Assembly (NCBI GenBank): GCA_030761205.1
Contig: JAULJL010000039.1
Location: forward strand, 4,784,001 to 4,848,000
DNA length: 64,000 nucleotides
From: Fremontodendron californicum
Taxonomy: Eukaryota; Streptophyta; Magnoliopsida; Malvales; Malvaceae
Direction: 5' to 3'
Shown here: piece by piece, positions 9,582 through 22,302 of the stretch
Layout of the letters: every line of letters starts with the position of its first letter
Numbering within the stretch: the stretch's first letter is position 1
Notes under the pieces: model-generated
Databases searched by the model: none
What the model was told of the DNA's origin: nothing
Seen by the model: only the letters and a program-made list of their open reading frames with translations
Translations under genes and position numbers: made by a program

Positions 9582-12500
9582 TGTAGATACCTAATTTTGT
9601 TCGGACCACTAAGTTAGGTATGTTTTCTTCCTAAATTGATAATTCAGAATGCAAAAAGGCTTTTCTCACCCTGTAGGCGGTACTGCGAGACTTAGTCTAA
9701 GAAAGCAGACAGAAAAAGTCAAACTAAAAAAAGTCAACCCTTAAAAAGTCAACCTTAAAAAAGTCAACTATTAAAGAGTCAACCCTCTTTCAAAATCAAG
9801 ATTTGAATTTTAATTGAAAGATGGTGAAATAATTTTGATAATCCGAGGTCTACATTGAAAGATATGGAGGTCGAAAGTTGGGTTACGGAATCTCAGTAGA
9901 AAGGAAACCCTAGTTCGGGAAATTTGGGGAAAAGTGCTTGAACGATCAAATTGGTCGAAATTGAAGGTCTCTAATGAAAGATAAGACTACTATGGGTAAT
10001 GGAGAAGCTACTTGATAGAAAAACAGAAAGAAAAGTCAACTCGAAAAAAAACCGAGAATTAGTGTTTTTGGTGGATTTCGGTGAAATTTGGAAGAATTAC
10101 AGAAATGGCCCGATTCAGTAAAACTAAAGCCCCTAATTGATGAAGAGTGATTAAACAAGGCCCAAGGCTCAGTTTGAAGATAATCTAAAAATTAGACTTG
10201 TTTTGAGCAAAATCAGGCTTCGGAGGCAAAATGGCAAAATTAGAAAATTTGGGAAAAATAGCAATTGAACTCCAAAAATTCTAAAAATTTGCAGATCTCA
10301 TTCTTAAATCATTTTGAAGAGATTGGTGATAGAAAATCTTGATTCGAAATCCGTTTGCAAAATGACAAAATCCCGGGTCCACTATGTAGTAATTCAAACA
10401 GATAAATCCCGAAAAAATAGTAAATTAGCTCCAAAATTTTTGAAAATCTGCAGATCTCGTTCTTAAATTATTTGGAAGATATTGGAAAAATAAAATCTTG
10501 ATTTGAAGTTCGTTTGCAAAATGGCCAAATCCCGAGTCCACTATATAGTAATTCAAGCAGATAAATCCCGAAAAAATAGCAAATGAGTTCCAAAAATTAT
10601 GAAAACTATCAGATCATACTTTTTAATTATTTGGAATAGATTGGTGAAGAAAAATCTGGATTTGGAGCTCGTTTAAAATTGGTGAAAGTTCGGGTGCACA
10701 AGATGGCAATTTTGGAAGAAAAAATCCAAATAAATAGCAAATAGACTCGAAAATGTTTTAAAACTTTTAGAATTCAATTTTTTATTTTATTTTAGAAGTA
10801 CTAATAAAAGAAAATTTGAATTTGGAGTATGTTTGCAATTTATTTAGGTTGTGGGGGTCAAAAAGGTCATTTTATCGAAGAAATCGAAAAAGGTAAATTT
10901 GTAATTAAGAAAAATATGAAAGAAGAAGGAATTGCTAGGATTTTACCTCCTTTGTTCAGCCAACATAGAGGAGAAGAAGGAAGCTTGATCAATTTAATTC
11001 CTTAGTCATTATCAAGCTCACATGCTACCACTAGTACCTTACAAATGGTCCCCCCTTTATCCAATGGCTTATGCCTTGTAGAAAAGTTGAATACACAATT
11101 CAATGGCTGACATCAAATTCCAAGATGATATTTTTATTTGCCATGAAAGAACCCTCATCTAATGGCCATGAATGGAAGAACATAACTCATCCAAAGGTGG
11201 ATATCCATTTGGCCAAGCAAGGAAGTGCATGGGATTGTTCCTTTTCATCCAATGGGTTAGGCCATGTACAAGGGCTGAGTATAAATGTTAAGGGCTGGGA
11301 TTAAATGCCAAGATGACATTTTTATGTTGTCATGAAAGAATCCTCAACTAATGGCCAAGAATAAAAAAGCACAACTCATCTAAGGGTAGGCACTCAAAGG
11401 GCCAAGCAAGGGAGTGCACGAGATTGGTCCTCTTTTTTATCTAAGGGCTGAGGTTATTACAGGGGCTGAGTACACATCTTAAGGGCTGCTTTTGAAAAAT
11501 TAAATAAAACAATGGTTAGGCTTCATGATCTTGATGAAAATCAAGTGATAATGGTTAGGGTGGGCTTTGTCCAATATACCAACCATGAAGCTCATCTCCA
11601 TTTCTATTTACCTTAGTTATTATTATTATTATTTTTTATGATTTTGAGATTGAAAAGGCTTTATGACCTTGATGAAAATCAAGAGATAATGGTTAGGGGG
11701 GCTTTGTCCAATGTACCAACCATGGAGCTCATCTCTTTGTTATTTATTTGCTTTCTTTAACTTGCTTATTTTTATTATTGTTTATCTTTATGTATATTTA
11801 TATTCTTGCTAACCATCTTGTTCTTTTGACTCATGTCATATTTTTGCATCTTGGGGCTATTGTCATATAGTTTAGGCCATTTCCATTTTTCATATCATCT
11901 TCCATAGCATTTAGTTAGGTCATTTTACATGACATTTCTCACAAGACTTTGGTTCCTAGGCCATTCGACCATGTGCATTTTCTCTAAGCTTTAGTTCATT
12001 TTTCTAGGCCATGATATTTGCTATTTCATTTAGACATCTAGGTTATTTTACATGTCATTTAGCTTTAGGCCATTTTTTTTATTCAATGTCATTTTACATA
12101 TCATTTAAGCGTTAGGCTATTTTCATATGCTATGTTGTTTTTTCATGACATTTAGACATTAGGCCATTTTCATATGCCATGTCATTTCCCATGTCATTTA
12201 GGCACTAGGCTATTTTCATATGTCATGTTATTTTTTCATGTCATTTGGACACTAGGATTGTCATGCAAACAATTTTACTTTGATTTTTAAATAATTTTAT
12301 CAAAGGCAAAAAAATGTGTTTTGTCAAAACAGTTTTTCACTCAATACTCGTACTTTCCTGATTTTTCTGGGCAGTCATCTTTAATCAGAAAATTAAGCCA
12401 ATTTTTTCTCTTCTAGTTTTACATGTTATGAGTCTCTAGTATGTTTTTTAGATTTATTTGAATTTTTAAAAATAGGCTAAAAAATCGTGTGTCAAAACCG

Positions 12501-12812
12501 GACAATAGAGGTAGATTTGAATTCAAAAGAAAAACAATGGTCGAATTGTTGCTAAGGCATTTAGAAGGGGTTGGTTAGAAGCTTTAGCTACTGTCTTAGG
12601 ATAGTTCTAAGCTTTTTTATACTTTAAAAATGATTTTATAAATCTCGTGTTAATGGTGGTCAAGTCCGAGATTTTAAACTTAGGAAACTAGAGCCATTTT
12701 AAAAGGGTTTGGTAGGGGTTTTAATCTTCATTCAAGTTTTTCTTCAAAATTGTTTTCAAACAATTACAAAGTTTTGTTTTTAGAAAATCTAATTTGACAT
12801 ATTTTCCTTAGC
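9582..12812 (+). repeat. 3' LTR of Tat-1, colinear part
   Basis: Starts TGTAGATACC. It is colinear, in inverted orientation, with the Tat-2 LTR: 9582-9800 matches the reverse complement of about 37430-37650, 10900-11760 that of about 34680-36020, and 12240-12812 that of about 14630-15180. The match ends at CCTTAG (12807-12812). It contains CAATGGCC/AAGGGCTGAG-rich repeats (11060-11490), two copies of a CTTTGTCCAATrTACCAACCATGgAGCTCATCTC block (11562 and 11702), and GTCATTT/TTAGGCcATTTT-type degenerate repeats (11880-12260). No gene seen. Confidence 0.8.
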
Positions 12813-13376
12813 AATCTTTTTTCGCTAGGTGTGATTGGCCACCTCTTAAAACCGATTTTGATATTTTAAAATTAATTAAAATATTTTTAAAACTAATTTC
12901 AAAGTCCGCGCTTTTAAACTAGAGAATTCAAAGAAGAGAGTTCGGGAGTCGGTCACGTGCGTAGAAGGATTAGCACCCCCACAATGCTCGTATAAAATGG
13001 TACCTTATTAATCGTGTGTTATCTCAAATCTCGATAAAATTTGGTTGTAAATTTGGCATTTTAAAATAATTCCCAATTCAAAAAAAAAAAAAAATCATTT
13101 TTAATTGAAAATGACCCGGAATTTATTAATTCAAAATTTTTCTATATTACCCGACAAACTCGACAAAATATAAATTTTTTTATTTATTTGGAAAATCTCC
13201 GAATCGTTTTCATTTTTTGAAAGAAGAATATTCATTTATTAATGATAATTGATGATATCCTCTCCAGTAAACCCGGCAGAGAACTCATGAATTATTTTAA
13301 CTCGAGAATATCTTAATTTTTATTGAAAATCATTATCTTTTTTTTAAAATATTTAAAAAAAAAGATGAATATGAAC
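12813..13376 (-). repeat. LTR segment in inverted orientation relative to the rest of the Tat-1 LTR
   Basis: From CAATCTTTTTT onward the sequence runs in the same direction as the Tat-2 LTR (compare 13523-14077 and 56344-56900): GCTAGGTGTGATTGGCCACC, TAGCACCCCCACAATGC and ATGGTACCTTATTAATC. It stops at GAATATGAAC (13367-13376), exactly where Tat-2 begins; the continuation would lie beyond the right end of Tat-2. Either an internal inversion of the Tat-1 LTR or a second truncated LTR explains it. It is clearly diverged from the Tat-2 LTR. Confidence 0.65.
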
Positions 13377-15872
13377 TGTCGATACGTGATCTCGTCATGG
13401 GGACCCGTTCGAGTGAGGGGGAAACAGAAGCAGAGGAAAAGATGACTTAATTCTTTTTGATTGAAATAAAAGGTCGAGGGTTTGAAAACAACTTCGGAAG
13501 AAGTCATGGAGTCGCCACCAATCGTTTTTGGCTAGGTGTGATCGGCCACCTATTAAAATCGATTTTGTAAAACATTTTAAAATTAATTAAAACATTTTTA
13601 AAACCAATTTCAAGTCTGCGTTTTAAACCAGAGAAAATCGAAGAATCGGGTTCGGGACTCGGTTACATGCAGGGAAGGACTAGCACCCCCAGAACGCCCG
13701 TATAAAATGGTACCTTATTAATCATGTGTTATCTCAAGTCTCGATAAAAAGTCGATTTTAAATTTGGTATTTCAAATTAATTCCCAATTTAAAGAAAAAT
13801 AATTCTATTTTTTAATTGAAAGTGATCCGAAATTTATTAATTCAAAATTTTTCTATATTCCCCAACAAATGTGACAAAATATAGAAATTTTTATTAACAT
13901 GGAAAATTTTTCGAATCATTTTTGTTTTAAAGAAGATATTCCGTTATTAATGATAATTGATGATATCCTCCCTAGCAAATCTGGCAGAGAACTCATGAAT
14001 TATTTTAACTTGGGAATATCTTTATTTTATTGAAAATCATTATATTTTTCAAAATATTTTAAAAAAAATGAATATGAACATGTGTGACATAAATAAAATG
14101 ACATAGCAAAGTCTAGATAATATAATGCAACCTAAATGATATGATATAATTTAAATGGCATAATATATTCTAGATGAAATGAAAAATCCTAAGTATCATG
14201 TTATATTCTAAATGAAATAAAATGATTTAAATGACATGGCAATTTTAAATGATATGGTATATTTTAAATGACATGGCATATTTTATTATAATATAACCTA
14301 AATGACATGGAATATGATCTAAGTGACATGAAATGACATGAAACATAAAATAATGCTATCATGGAATATGCATAAAAATAAAAATAATAATGCATGAATA
14401 TAATATATGCTAAATGATGTGACAAAAATAAATGACTAAATAAAAAGCATAAGATAACATGAAATATTCAAGGCCATATAGCAAACAATAATCATCATAA
14501 AAAGTGAATCAAAGTAATAATAATACCATAGAAAAATATCATAGCAAAAATCACATATTAAATAAAATGCATGAAAATGTATTTTTTCTTTAAATAAGAA
14601 AATTCGTATATCTAAAAAGATATCTGGCTACCTTAGGAAAATATGTCAACTTAAATTTTCTAAAAAAAAAAAAAGAAAAAAACTTTGCGATTGTTTGATA
14701 ACAATTTTGAAAAAATACTTGAATTAAAAAAACCTTAACCAAACCCTTTTAAAATGGCTCTAATTTACTAAGTTTAAAATCCCGGACTTGACTACCCATA
14801 ACCTGAGATTTATAAAATCATTTTTAAGGTTTGGAAAAACTTAGAAACTATCCTAAAATAGTAGCTAAAGCTTGTAACCAACCCCCTCTAAATGCTTTAG
14901 TCAAATTCAACAATTTTTTTCTTTTGAATTCAAATCTGCCTCTACTGTCCCTTTTTGATACACGATTTTTGTAACCTATTTTTAAAAATTAAAAAAAAAT
15001 ATTAAAAAAATACTAGAGAATAAGAACATGTAAAAATACACGATAAAAAATTAGCTTAATTTTTTGATTAAAGATGACTACCCAAACAAATCGAGAAAGT
15101 ACGAAAACTGAGTGAAAAACTTTTTTGCGAAAACACATTTTTTTGCCTTTGATAAAATCATTTAAAAATCAAAGTAAAAATGTTGGAGACTCTCCTAAAG
15201 ACCTACAAATAGTTGCTAATTCTTCTAAAGAGTTAGACAAAAATTGGCTAAGTAAAAGAAATCACAAAGGTAGAATAATCAATTTGACAACTCTTTAATT
15301 TTCCACAAGTATGCCCAAGTGAGCATGACTTTGAGCCATTGATTGGCTTAAGTCATAAATCAAGTGGCAATGACATGGAATGCATGAACATACAGCAAAT
15401 GAAATGTATGAAATGCATGGTCTAAAGCCTAAATGATAAAGGAAATGCATGACAATTCAAAATAACCTAAATGCCTAGCATGAGTTTGCATGGCAATAAA
15501 TGCTATCCTAACTTAATGTGCATGTAATGCTTGATAATGCAAATATGACTTAGACCTAATATGCTATGAATATGCATGAAAATGCTAATGTGACCTAATA
15601 CCTAAGTAGCATAGCAATGCATCGCAATACCAATATGATTTAAAACCTAATATGCATGACAATACCAATATGGCCTAGACCTAAAATGTAATGAGAATGC
15701 ATAGCAATATTATGAACATATAATGACCAATAAACCTAATACTAATGCTTGAACAAACAACAACTAATACACAATTTCAAGGCATAATAATGCAAAGCAT
15801 GGTACCTAAACAAAATACAAATGCATGACAAGGCAAGGGATGCATGAAGTGACCGAATGGCCACTAGGTAAC
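13377..15872 (-). repeat. Tat-2 3' LTR, left part (up to Tek-1)
   Basis: Starts TGTCGATACG in + orientation (the LTR 3' end). Matched along its length by the 5' LTR at 56200-58652. Includes the TAGCACCCCC/GGTACCTTATTAATC block (13681-13720), a degenerate array rich in CTAAATGACATGG-like words (14090-14340) and ATGCATGACAATACC-like repeats (15380-15720). It ends at the Tek-1 duplication GTAAC (15868-15872). No genes. The complete LTR, after removing insertions, is about 6.0 kb. Confidence 0.88.
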
Positions 15873-17110
15873 TGTAAGATCCTCGTAAGTACGAGATCAA
15901 TTCGAGACAATTAAAACATGCGGATACCTCGAGGTTAAACTTTGAAATGCCTATAGAAAGGATGGGCTACCATGTGGTACACATGTTGTATGATAAATTG
16001 TAGAGTTGGGGGTTTAATCAAGTGATTAAGTGATTTAACCCCAAATTGACTAAAAGTCGGGATAGTGAAAAGCTTGTAAAATGTGATAATTTAACTTCAT
16101 ATAGTGTTGATATGTGATATAACATTATTTGGGAGTGTTAGAACAAAAATCGACAGAAAAATCAAAAAAATGTGAACCAGGGGTATTTTGGTTATTTTAC
16201 CCAAACTTTTGTTTTTAGTCTGTAAATGGTACCAATTGACTAAGTGATCATACAGGATCATAATATGATATTTAGATAAAAAATTGAACATTAAAATCAA
16301 ATCCGATAGCTAAAATTGTCTAATTCGTCATTTAGTGACGCTGGCGTAAATTTCCGTAAAAACATGGCTTGGGACTTTTCAGTACTGATCCGAACACGTG
16401 GATATATGTTACAACATATGTGGATTATTAATATGACAAGAAAATCAAAAACAGAGTTGAAAATGGACACGTCTTTAAGTAACCTAAAGGAATGAAAATT
16501 GAGAACTGAATGCGGGAAGGTCCAAAAAAGGTTTTAAATGTATCAATGGATTAAAATAGCCATAAAATGATGTTAGCAATCTACTGGTGAAATCAGAACA
16601 AAAATCGGAGCTAAAACTGAAAAAGTCAAAATATTGACCCGTCGGCGCTCCGAGGCCCGGATTTGCGTTTCAGGATTCAAAAAATTACCTGAACATGCAG
16701 ATCATTATATTATCATATTTGGAACATATCCGTGTCAAGAAAAATGAAAAATAGGCTTTCGAAAGTTAAAATTACACGTTGGCCTCTTTAAGGTACTAAA
16801 AGACAAAACAGGAGCAAAATGGTCATTGGACCATGGCTCACTTATTAAGTCTGAAAATCTGACTTCTTCCTCCCCCATTTTCATGTGAAAACCAGAAAAA
16901 AGAGAAAGAAAGAGGGGAAGCCATGGAAGCTTGCTTCCAAGCTTTCTCTCTTCTCTGTTTATTAGGCAAATCACCAAAATTTTCAAAGATTTCACAAACC
17001 CAAAGGTAACTTCATGTTCTAAGCTTGATTTTGATGTTATATTTTGAAGATTTTGCCTTTAACTATGAGAAACCATGTGGGCTAAAAATTGGTGGTGGTG
17101 AACCACCATG

Positions 17111-17115
17111 TTGCC
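17111..17115. other. Empty target site corresponding to the Ath-2 insertion
   Basis: ACCACCATG-TTGCC-ACCATTTTTTT is continuous in the Tek-1 5' LTR; in the 3' LTR the same site is split between 23548 and 31907. Confidence 0.95.
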
Positions 17116-17989
17116 ACCATTTTTTTTCGCCACGGGAGGTGTTCTTCTGCCTCCTTAAACTATAAATTAGTATCGGATAGCTTTGAATCAAAATTTAGAC
17201 GAGTTTGGCCGAAACCTTAGCTTTCCCATGAGGTGGTGCCTCCACCTTCCTTGGTTGTTCGAGGCCATCGTTAGCTTTGCTGTCATCGTGTGAGCAATTT
17301 TCTAGTTGATTGTTGCTCCAAATTTTAATCCGAGCTAAGTGTAAAAATTTATTTGTAAAAATTCTTAAGCTGAAAATTTTTGGATAGCAGCTAACTATTA
17401 TTAATAATGGGAATTTGAGTGTCCCGTAGTTGTAAAATATTTACAGTATATCCTGACGATGTCGTAGGTACCCATATCGTGGAGTTCGCCCGTGATCGCG
17501 ACAAAGTCACGAAAGTGTCGCTTTAATACTCAAAACACCACTGTGAGTATTTAGGTTAATCTAGGAGGTAGATGTTGTTTTATATGAATTATTGATTGAT
17601 ATGGATATTGAAACACAAAAGATTTGCTCGGATCACGAAAACGGTAAGTTTTAAACCTTACGCAGATTAATGGCGTAAGTGTGGTGTTAATATGGTTACA
17701 TGAGGTAAGTATTGTAGAGTTGAATAATAATGATTGTGAGTAAACGTGTAGCGATAGACGTAGGATCGTTTGATTATGTTATGACATACTAACTGTGATT
17801 GTATGAATATATGACTTAGAATTACCTTATGATATCGAGTTCTTGTAAAGACGTGAGAAAAAGGTCCAAGAAACGGACAAGTGATGATTATGTAATAATT
17901 CGGGACTGTCGTATGAGTGATCGACCGTATGGCGCCATACTGTTCCTTGCTAGTATGCTGCATATTAATTGTAATGTTAATCTATATCG

Positions 17990-18273
17990 AATTTGTAGGC
18001 TGCCATTGTGCCCTACCGGATTTGTAGGCTGCCATTGTGCCTTACCGGATTTGTAGGCTGCCATTGTGTCCTACCGGATTTGTAGGCTGCCATTGTGCCC
18101 TACCGGTTATGTAGGAGCCTTCGTGCCCTACCGGTTATGTAGGAGTCTTCGTGCCCTATCGGTTATGCAGGAGCCTTCGTGCCCTACCAGCTATGTAGGA
18201 GCTTTCGTGCCCTACCAGTTCTATAGGAGTCTTTGTGCCCTACTGGTTTGTAGGAGTCTACGGACCCTACCGG
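17990..18273 (+). repeat. 28-bp tandem array in the Tek-1 5' LTR (10 units)
   Basis: Four units of ATTTGTAGGCTGCCATTGTG(CCCTACCGG) followed by six of TTATGTAGGAGCCTTCGTG(CCCTACCGG) type, the last ones degenerate. The 3' LTR copy (32785-33153) has 13 units. Confidence 0.92.
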
Positions 18274-19268
18274 ATGTTATAGTTGTTTGTGATGTTGGAT
18301 AAAAACATCCAAGTGATGTCCAAGATGCTATTATTGTACGGACAAGTTGATGTCCAGGATGCTATTGTTGTACGGACAAGATGAGTTCAGGATGATATGG
18401 ACAAGATAGTCCAGGATGACAAATATTACGGACTGGTATAAGTCCGGGATGTTTTGATGATATAGACATGAGAAATTCTTAATTGATAATTGTGGAGGTA
18501 TACATGTAAAATCGATTGTTAAATATTTTTGGCTACCGATTTTGGCTGGTCAATGGCCTATTTATATTCAGCACTCAGCATAAAAGATTTCATATGGGAC
18601 AAATGATTTTTATAAGTCTCGAATTTTTTTTTTAAATATTACTTTTCGATTAATTAAACATACTTGTTATGTTATGCTTTAATAGTTAAGAAAGAAAGCA
18701 CAAAACTTTCAAGTACTCTTCCTAGTTACCTTATGCTCACTGAGTCTTTCGGCTCACTCCGTTTATTTTCATTCTTTTCAGATCCTGATAGACCCAGCCA
18801 TTCCCAGATTTTGGATAGCTAGCTGCTCGTATACTTGTGGTAAGCGGATTGACCCAGGACGTGGTAAGCAGTGGCGATGGTGGGATACATTTTGCAGCCA
18901 CTAGGGTATCATGGGTCCTATGCATTTTGTGTATGATGTATAACGGCCACGAGGCCTAATATGATTTGGTGATGCTTATGCCGTTATGATATAATATAAA
19001 TATATGTTTGTATATAAAATATCATAAAGGTTGAGTCTGCTGCGGGGCATCTTGGTTACTCCCTATCGGAGGTGTCCAAACCGAGATGTCATGTGTTGAT
19101 GATTATTACATTGCAAATATTGATGATTGAGCGGCAAACCCCCTTGTAGGGCGAGATTATGCCAAAATTTTGTTTGATTTGGTTTCGTGGGTATATTCAG
19201 GCTTCGGAGACAGGGGCATACCTTGTCTCTGGCCGGTCACATGCCCTAAATTTGGGGTGTGACAAAGG

Positions 19269-19284
19269 TGGTACCAGAGCATGG
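19269..19284 (+). other. Primer-binding site of Tek-1
   Basis: TGGTACCAGAGCATGG begins four bases after the LTR. This resembles the TGGTATCAGAGC site, complementary to initiator Met tRNA, used by many plant gypsy and copia elements; the C at position 6 is a change from that form. Confidence 0.8.
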
Positions 19285-19734
19285 TCTAGAGGTCAGTGAC
19301 TGCAAAAAGGGTAGGGTAGTAGTGCATTGCTTACAGGTAATGCTAGGGTATCAGTAAGTAGTGTACTGCCCCTACAAATGTCTATCGTCACATGCGGTTA
19401 CGTCGGGTAATCTATAAGCCAGCTAGTACATATAGAATTGTGTCGAGAATATTGTGGAATTACTGACAGAATATTTATTTTCTAAATACAATGTTGTCAC
19501 GATCATGATCTCATAGATATAGAGACGTATAGGGGGACCGAGAGCCTGAGGTCCTGGATAATATTTTATTGACTCTGAGGTTAGAGGCCAGAGTGAGGGT
19601 AGTAGCAGGTCTGCTACAGGGAAATAGATAGGATTGCTGGAGTAGTATTAGATGACGACACATATGAATAGTTGTTGGATATGGTAAACAAAACATATTA
19701 ATATATTGAGGCCCTGGTAGGGCCGGTGATAAGA

Positions 19735-20413
19735 CAATGACAACCACGACTGTTCGACCAAATTCCTTTAGCCAGGTGTTGTTGGGACAACATACACCTT
19801 ATCAGCATATAACCTTACCTACTTTAGAGGAACGTTACCACCTAGTTTTGCAGGGGTGGAATTCGATTTTAATCCTAGAAGGTTTTTAGAAGAGTGCGAC
19901 CAACGGTGTGTAGGCTTAGGGTGCTCGTCGACTAGAGCCATACAATTAGTGAGATTTCAGCTGTATGGTAGGCACATGCATGGTATATCTCTTTAGTAGC
20001 GGATTGATGACCCTCCCCTCGAGTGATCAGAATTTAATGTTGAGTTTCTTCGAGAATTTTTACCAGAAAGTGAAAGGGATTTAGGAATTCATGAATACGA
20101 GAGGTTAAGACGATTCGAGGATAGGTCACAAGAAAGAGTGAGATATGAAAGACAAACATTAAGGCAAATAAGGCCATATGGACTAAGGGTTAGAACAACC
20201 CTAGAATCATGGGTGTGGAGGGATAGAGAAGTCAGTAGTTGGAGGAGGAGATTGACTGGTGTATGTTATAGATATGGCAGGCCAGGTCATTTCAGGAGAG
20301 ATTGCCCATTAGGTCCAGGTTCATCCCCATCAGTGCGAGCTCCACATCCAACTACAGCATATCCAGGGCAACCAGTAGGGTTAGTAGCACTACACATGGG
20401 TCAGGGTTCCTAG
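19735..20413 (+). pseudogene. Tek-1 gag remnant with a damaged zinc knuckle
   Basis: Fragments in shifting frames resemble plant gypsy Gag: FNPRRFLEECDQRC and AIQLVRFQLYG near 19860-19960, then EFNVEFLREFLPESERD and YERLRRF near 20030-20120, and a basic stretch leading to the knuckle CYRYGRPGHFRRDC (about 20263-20304). The consensus is C-X2-C-X4-H-X4-C; here the second Cys is Tyr, so zinc binding should be lost. Stops are present (for example after LE near 20020). Gag would form the virus-like particle; this one is dead. Confidence 0.82.
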
Positions 20414-21410
20414 GGTAGGGAACAACAGTCTATGGGAAGAGAACATACTATGGGCAATAGAGGACAAGCCCGTGATTTTGCATCTACTGCCATGGTGACA
20501 GGTATAAACTTAGTTTGGTTTTGGCAAACTGATTTCATTTAATTTGAGCACTATATATTGAGTTGTATTTCAAGGAACTTTGAAGTATTTCGACCTAGTT
20601 CCGAGATTTGTTATTGATGTAGAGGATGTTGTGAAATGGTGGTGGTTGGATATTAAACTGAACTTGTATGCTGGGTAATGTTTGAGTGCTAAAGGATATA
20701 TTTTAAGTTGGATTATAAATCACACACAAGGTGCTTGTGAAAATGCCTAGGAGGAAGGCGATTATTATGCCTACAAGGTGTTTGATTTAATGCTTGAATG
20801 AAAATATATAGCCTTGGAAGATCCTAAGTAACCAAGATAAGAATATGATTTGGCATGAATGCCAATGCCGTAAGATTGATGTATATTTTTTTGTGGCTAG
20901 CCTAGTAGCGTACCTAGGCAGATAAAACTGATGGTATAGTCATGATACCCTAGTATAGTTTCTAAGCGAGTTAGATTGATTATATGGTTGTTGTTGCCTA
21001 GTGGTAATCTAGACGGATAAATATACGGATGTGGCTGTTTATGTTTCCCCTATGCACCAAGGAGTTTTGAGATTTCATTCTCGCACTAGTTCTTGAGTTT
21101 AAGATGATGGGCCTTAACAAGCTGAGATCATCATATATCTTAGATGCCTTGAGGGGCTTTGCCTGGCAGATCTTCACCACACAGACTTTGTCCGGGTTAT
21201 GTGCTAGCACGTGGAACTAGATGCAAGGGATTTGATCATGAATTATTACATTAATCTCGTGACTATGTGAAATATGGAGTTTTCTGGTTATTGTATGTGA
21301 TTGAGACATATTGCCCTAGTACTGGTTATTTAATAATGGGATTGAGATAAAGTCATTATAGGGCCTAGATTATAGACTTGCCTAAGGTAGGCAAAGAATG
21401 TGATTTTATT
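20414..21410 (+). other. Tek-1 internal sequence without recognisable domains
   Basis: About 1 kb between the gag and integrase remnants. Protease, RT and RNase H would be expected here but I recognise none of their motifs. Either they were deleted or the sequence is too decayed to read by eye. Confidence 0.6.
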
Positions 21411-22235
21411 TGAGTGATTGTCGATAGACTGACTAAATTAGCACACTTGATTCCGGGTAAAATTACGTATAACATAAGTCAATGTGCTAGACTCCATTTA
21501 GACCAGATTGGGTCTTTGTGAAGTTTTCGTGTTTATTGTATTTGATTGAGACATCAAGTTTACAGTTAAATTCTGGAGATCATTCCAAGTAGCTTATGAA
21601 ATACAGTTGCAATTTAGTATCGTATTTCATTTATGGACATATGATCAGTCCTTGAGGACATGTTATGTGTTAATATACTAGATTCCGAGGAGAATCGAGA
21701 TCGATACCTATCATTGATTGAGTTTGTATATATTAACAGTTTTCAGTACAGCATGCAGATGATACCTTTTCTGGTATTTCGGTGTAGTTTCGGGCTTATC
21801 TTATTGAATATTTGGGATTGCAATCCGAGTTTGTTTATTGTTGATCATTGCAAAACTAGGACCAAGACATTGTATGGCCGGATGTGCCAATATACTGTCA
21901 GTTGATTTAAAACAGGAGGATATCAGTTGTTCAGTTCAGATATAATATGGTACACCTAGAAAAAGGTGTAGTTAATCAAAGATATATTAGTAACTGCTAG
22001 AGTAGGCAGAACTCGTATGCCGATAGCATGTGACTAAGTATTCTTGAAAGTTTCGCCTTTCAAGAGTGTTATGAGCTTTGGCGGATGGGCCAAGTTGAGT
22101 CCGAGGCATATCGGACTATTTCAGATATTGAGTGAGACCTACCACCTGAGATGAGTGGTGTACACTCTACCTTTCATGTACCTATGATATGGAGATTCAT
22201 GTCAGACAATTTTCATGTGATACAGCCACAGATAG
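21411..22235 (+). pseudogene. Tek-1 integrase remnant
   Basis: Pieces in several frames follow the usual order of gypsy integrase: IVDRLTKLAHLIPG (about 21417), KFWRSFQVAYE (about 21570), FHLWTYDQSLRT (about 21627), RDRYLSLIEFVYINSFQYSMQM (about 21698), FRCSFGLILLNIWD (about 21778) and the C-terminal SPFKSVMSFGGWAKLSPRHIGLFQIL (about 22050-22130) then FHVPMIWRFMSDNFHV (about 22172-22215). Frameshifts and stops separate them. Several active-site neighbourhoods are missing or mutated. A pseudogene, but it fixes the orientation and superfamily. Confidence 0.85.
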
Positions 22236-22290
22236 TACCTGTACTTTTATATAAGTTGACTTTATGCAAAATTCGAGGATGAATTTTATT

Positions 22291-22302
22291 AAGGGGGAGA
22301 AT
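22291..22302 (+). other. Polypurine tract of Tek-1
   Basis: AAGGGGGAGAAT immediately before TGTAAGACAC, the start of the 3' LTR. Confidence 0.88.

Larger units (their letters stand above)
3978..13376 (+). mobile_element. Tat-1: decayed Tat-lineage (Ty3/gypsy) LTR retrotransposon, 3' half
   Basis: Forward pol remnant (RT, RNase H, second RNase H, integrase), a 2.5-kb 3' region with tandem repeats, a polypurine tract (9569-9581) and a 3' LTR starting TGTAGATACC at 9582. The 5' half is left of the window, separated by Ath-1. The LTR and 3' region are homologous, in inverted orientation, to those of Tat-2. Pol has at least twelve in-frame stops and two or more frameshifts, so this is the oldest element here. 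The right limit is uncertain because the LTR seems rearranged at 12813 and is then broken by Tat-2 at 13377. Confidence 0.85.
15873..19264 (+). repeat. 5' LTR of Tek-1 (3392 bp)
   Basis: TGTAAGATCC ... GGTGTGACA. Contains a ~28-bp tandem array (17990-18273) and a second, looser repeat (18300-18450) built on GTACGGACAAG and GTCCAGGATG. The undisturbed Ath-2 target (ATG-TTGCC-ACCAT) is at 17111-17115. Several short reading frames cross it but none is conserved with the other LTR copy. Confidence 0.92.

Noticed and set aside
11071..11304. 77-codon frame in the Tat-1 LTR (related frames at 35634-35861 and 60102-60338, reverse strand)
   Set aside because: It follows the imperfect TGGCCATTGGATGAGG-type LTR repeats. 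Frames differ between copies and stop at different places.
18066..18302. Repetitive frame rich in CRSLRALP-like units
   Set aside because: A translation of the 28-bp LTR minisatellite; not conserved in the second LTR copy.
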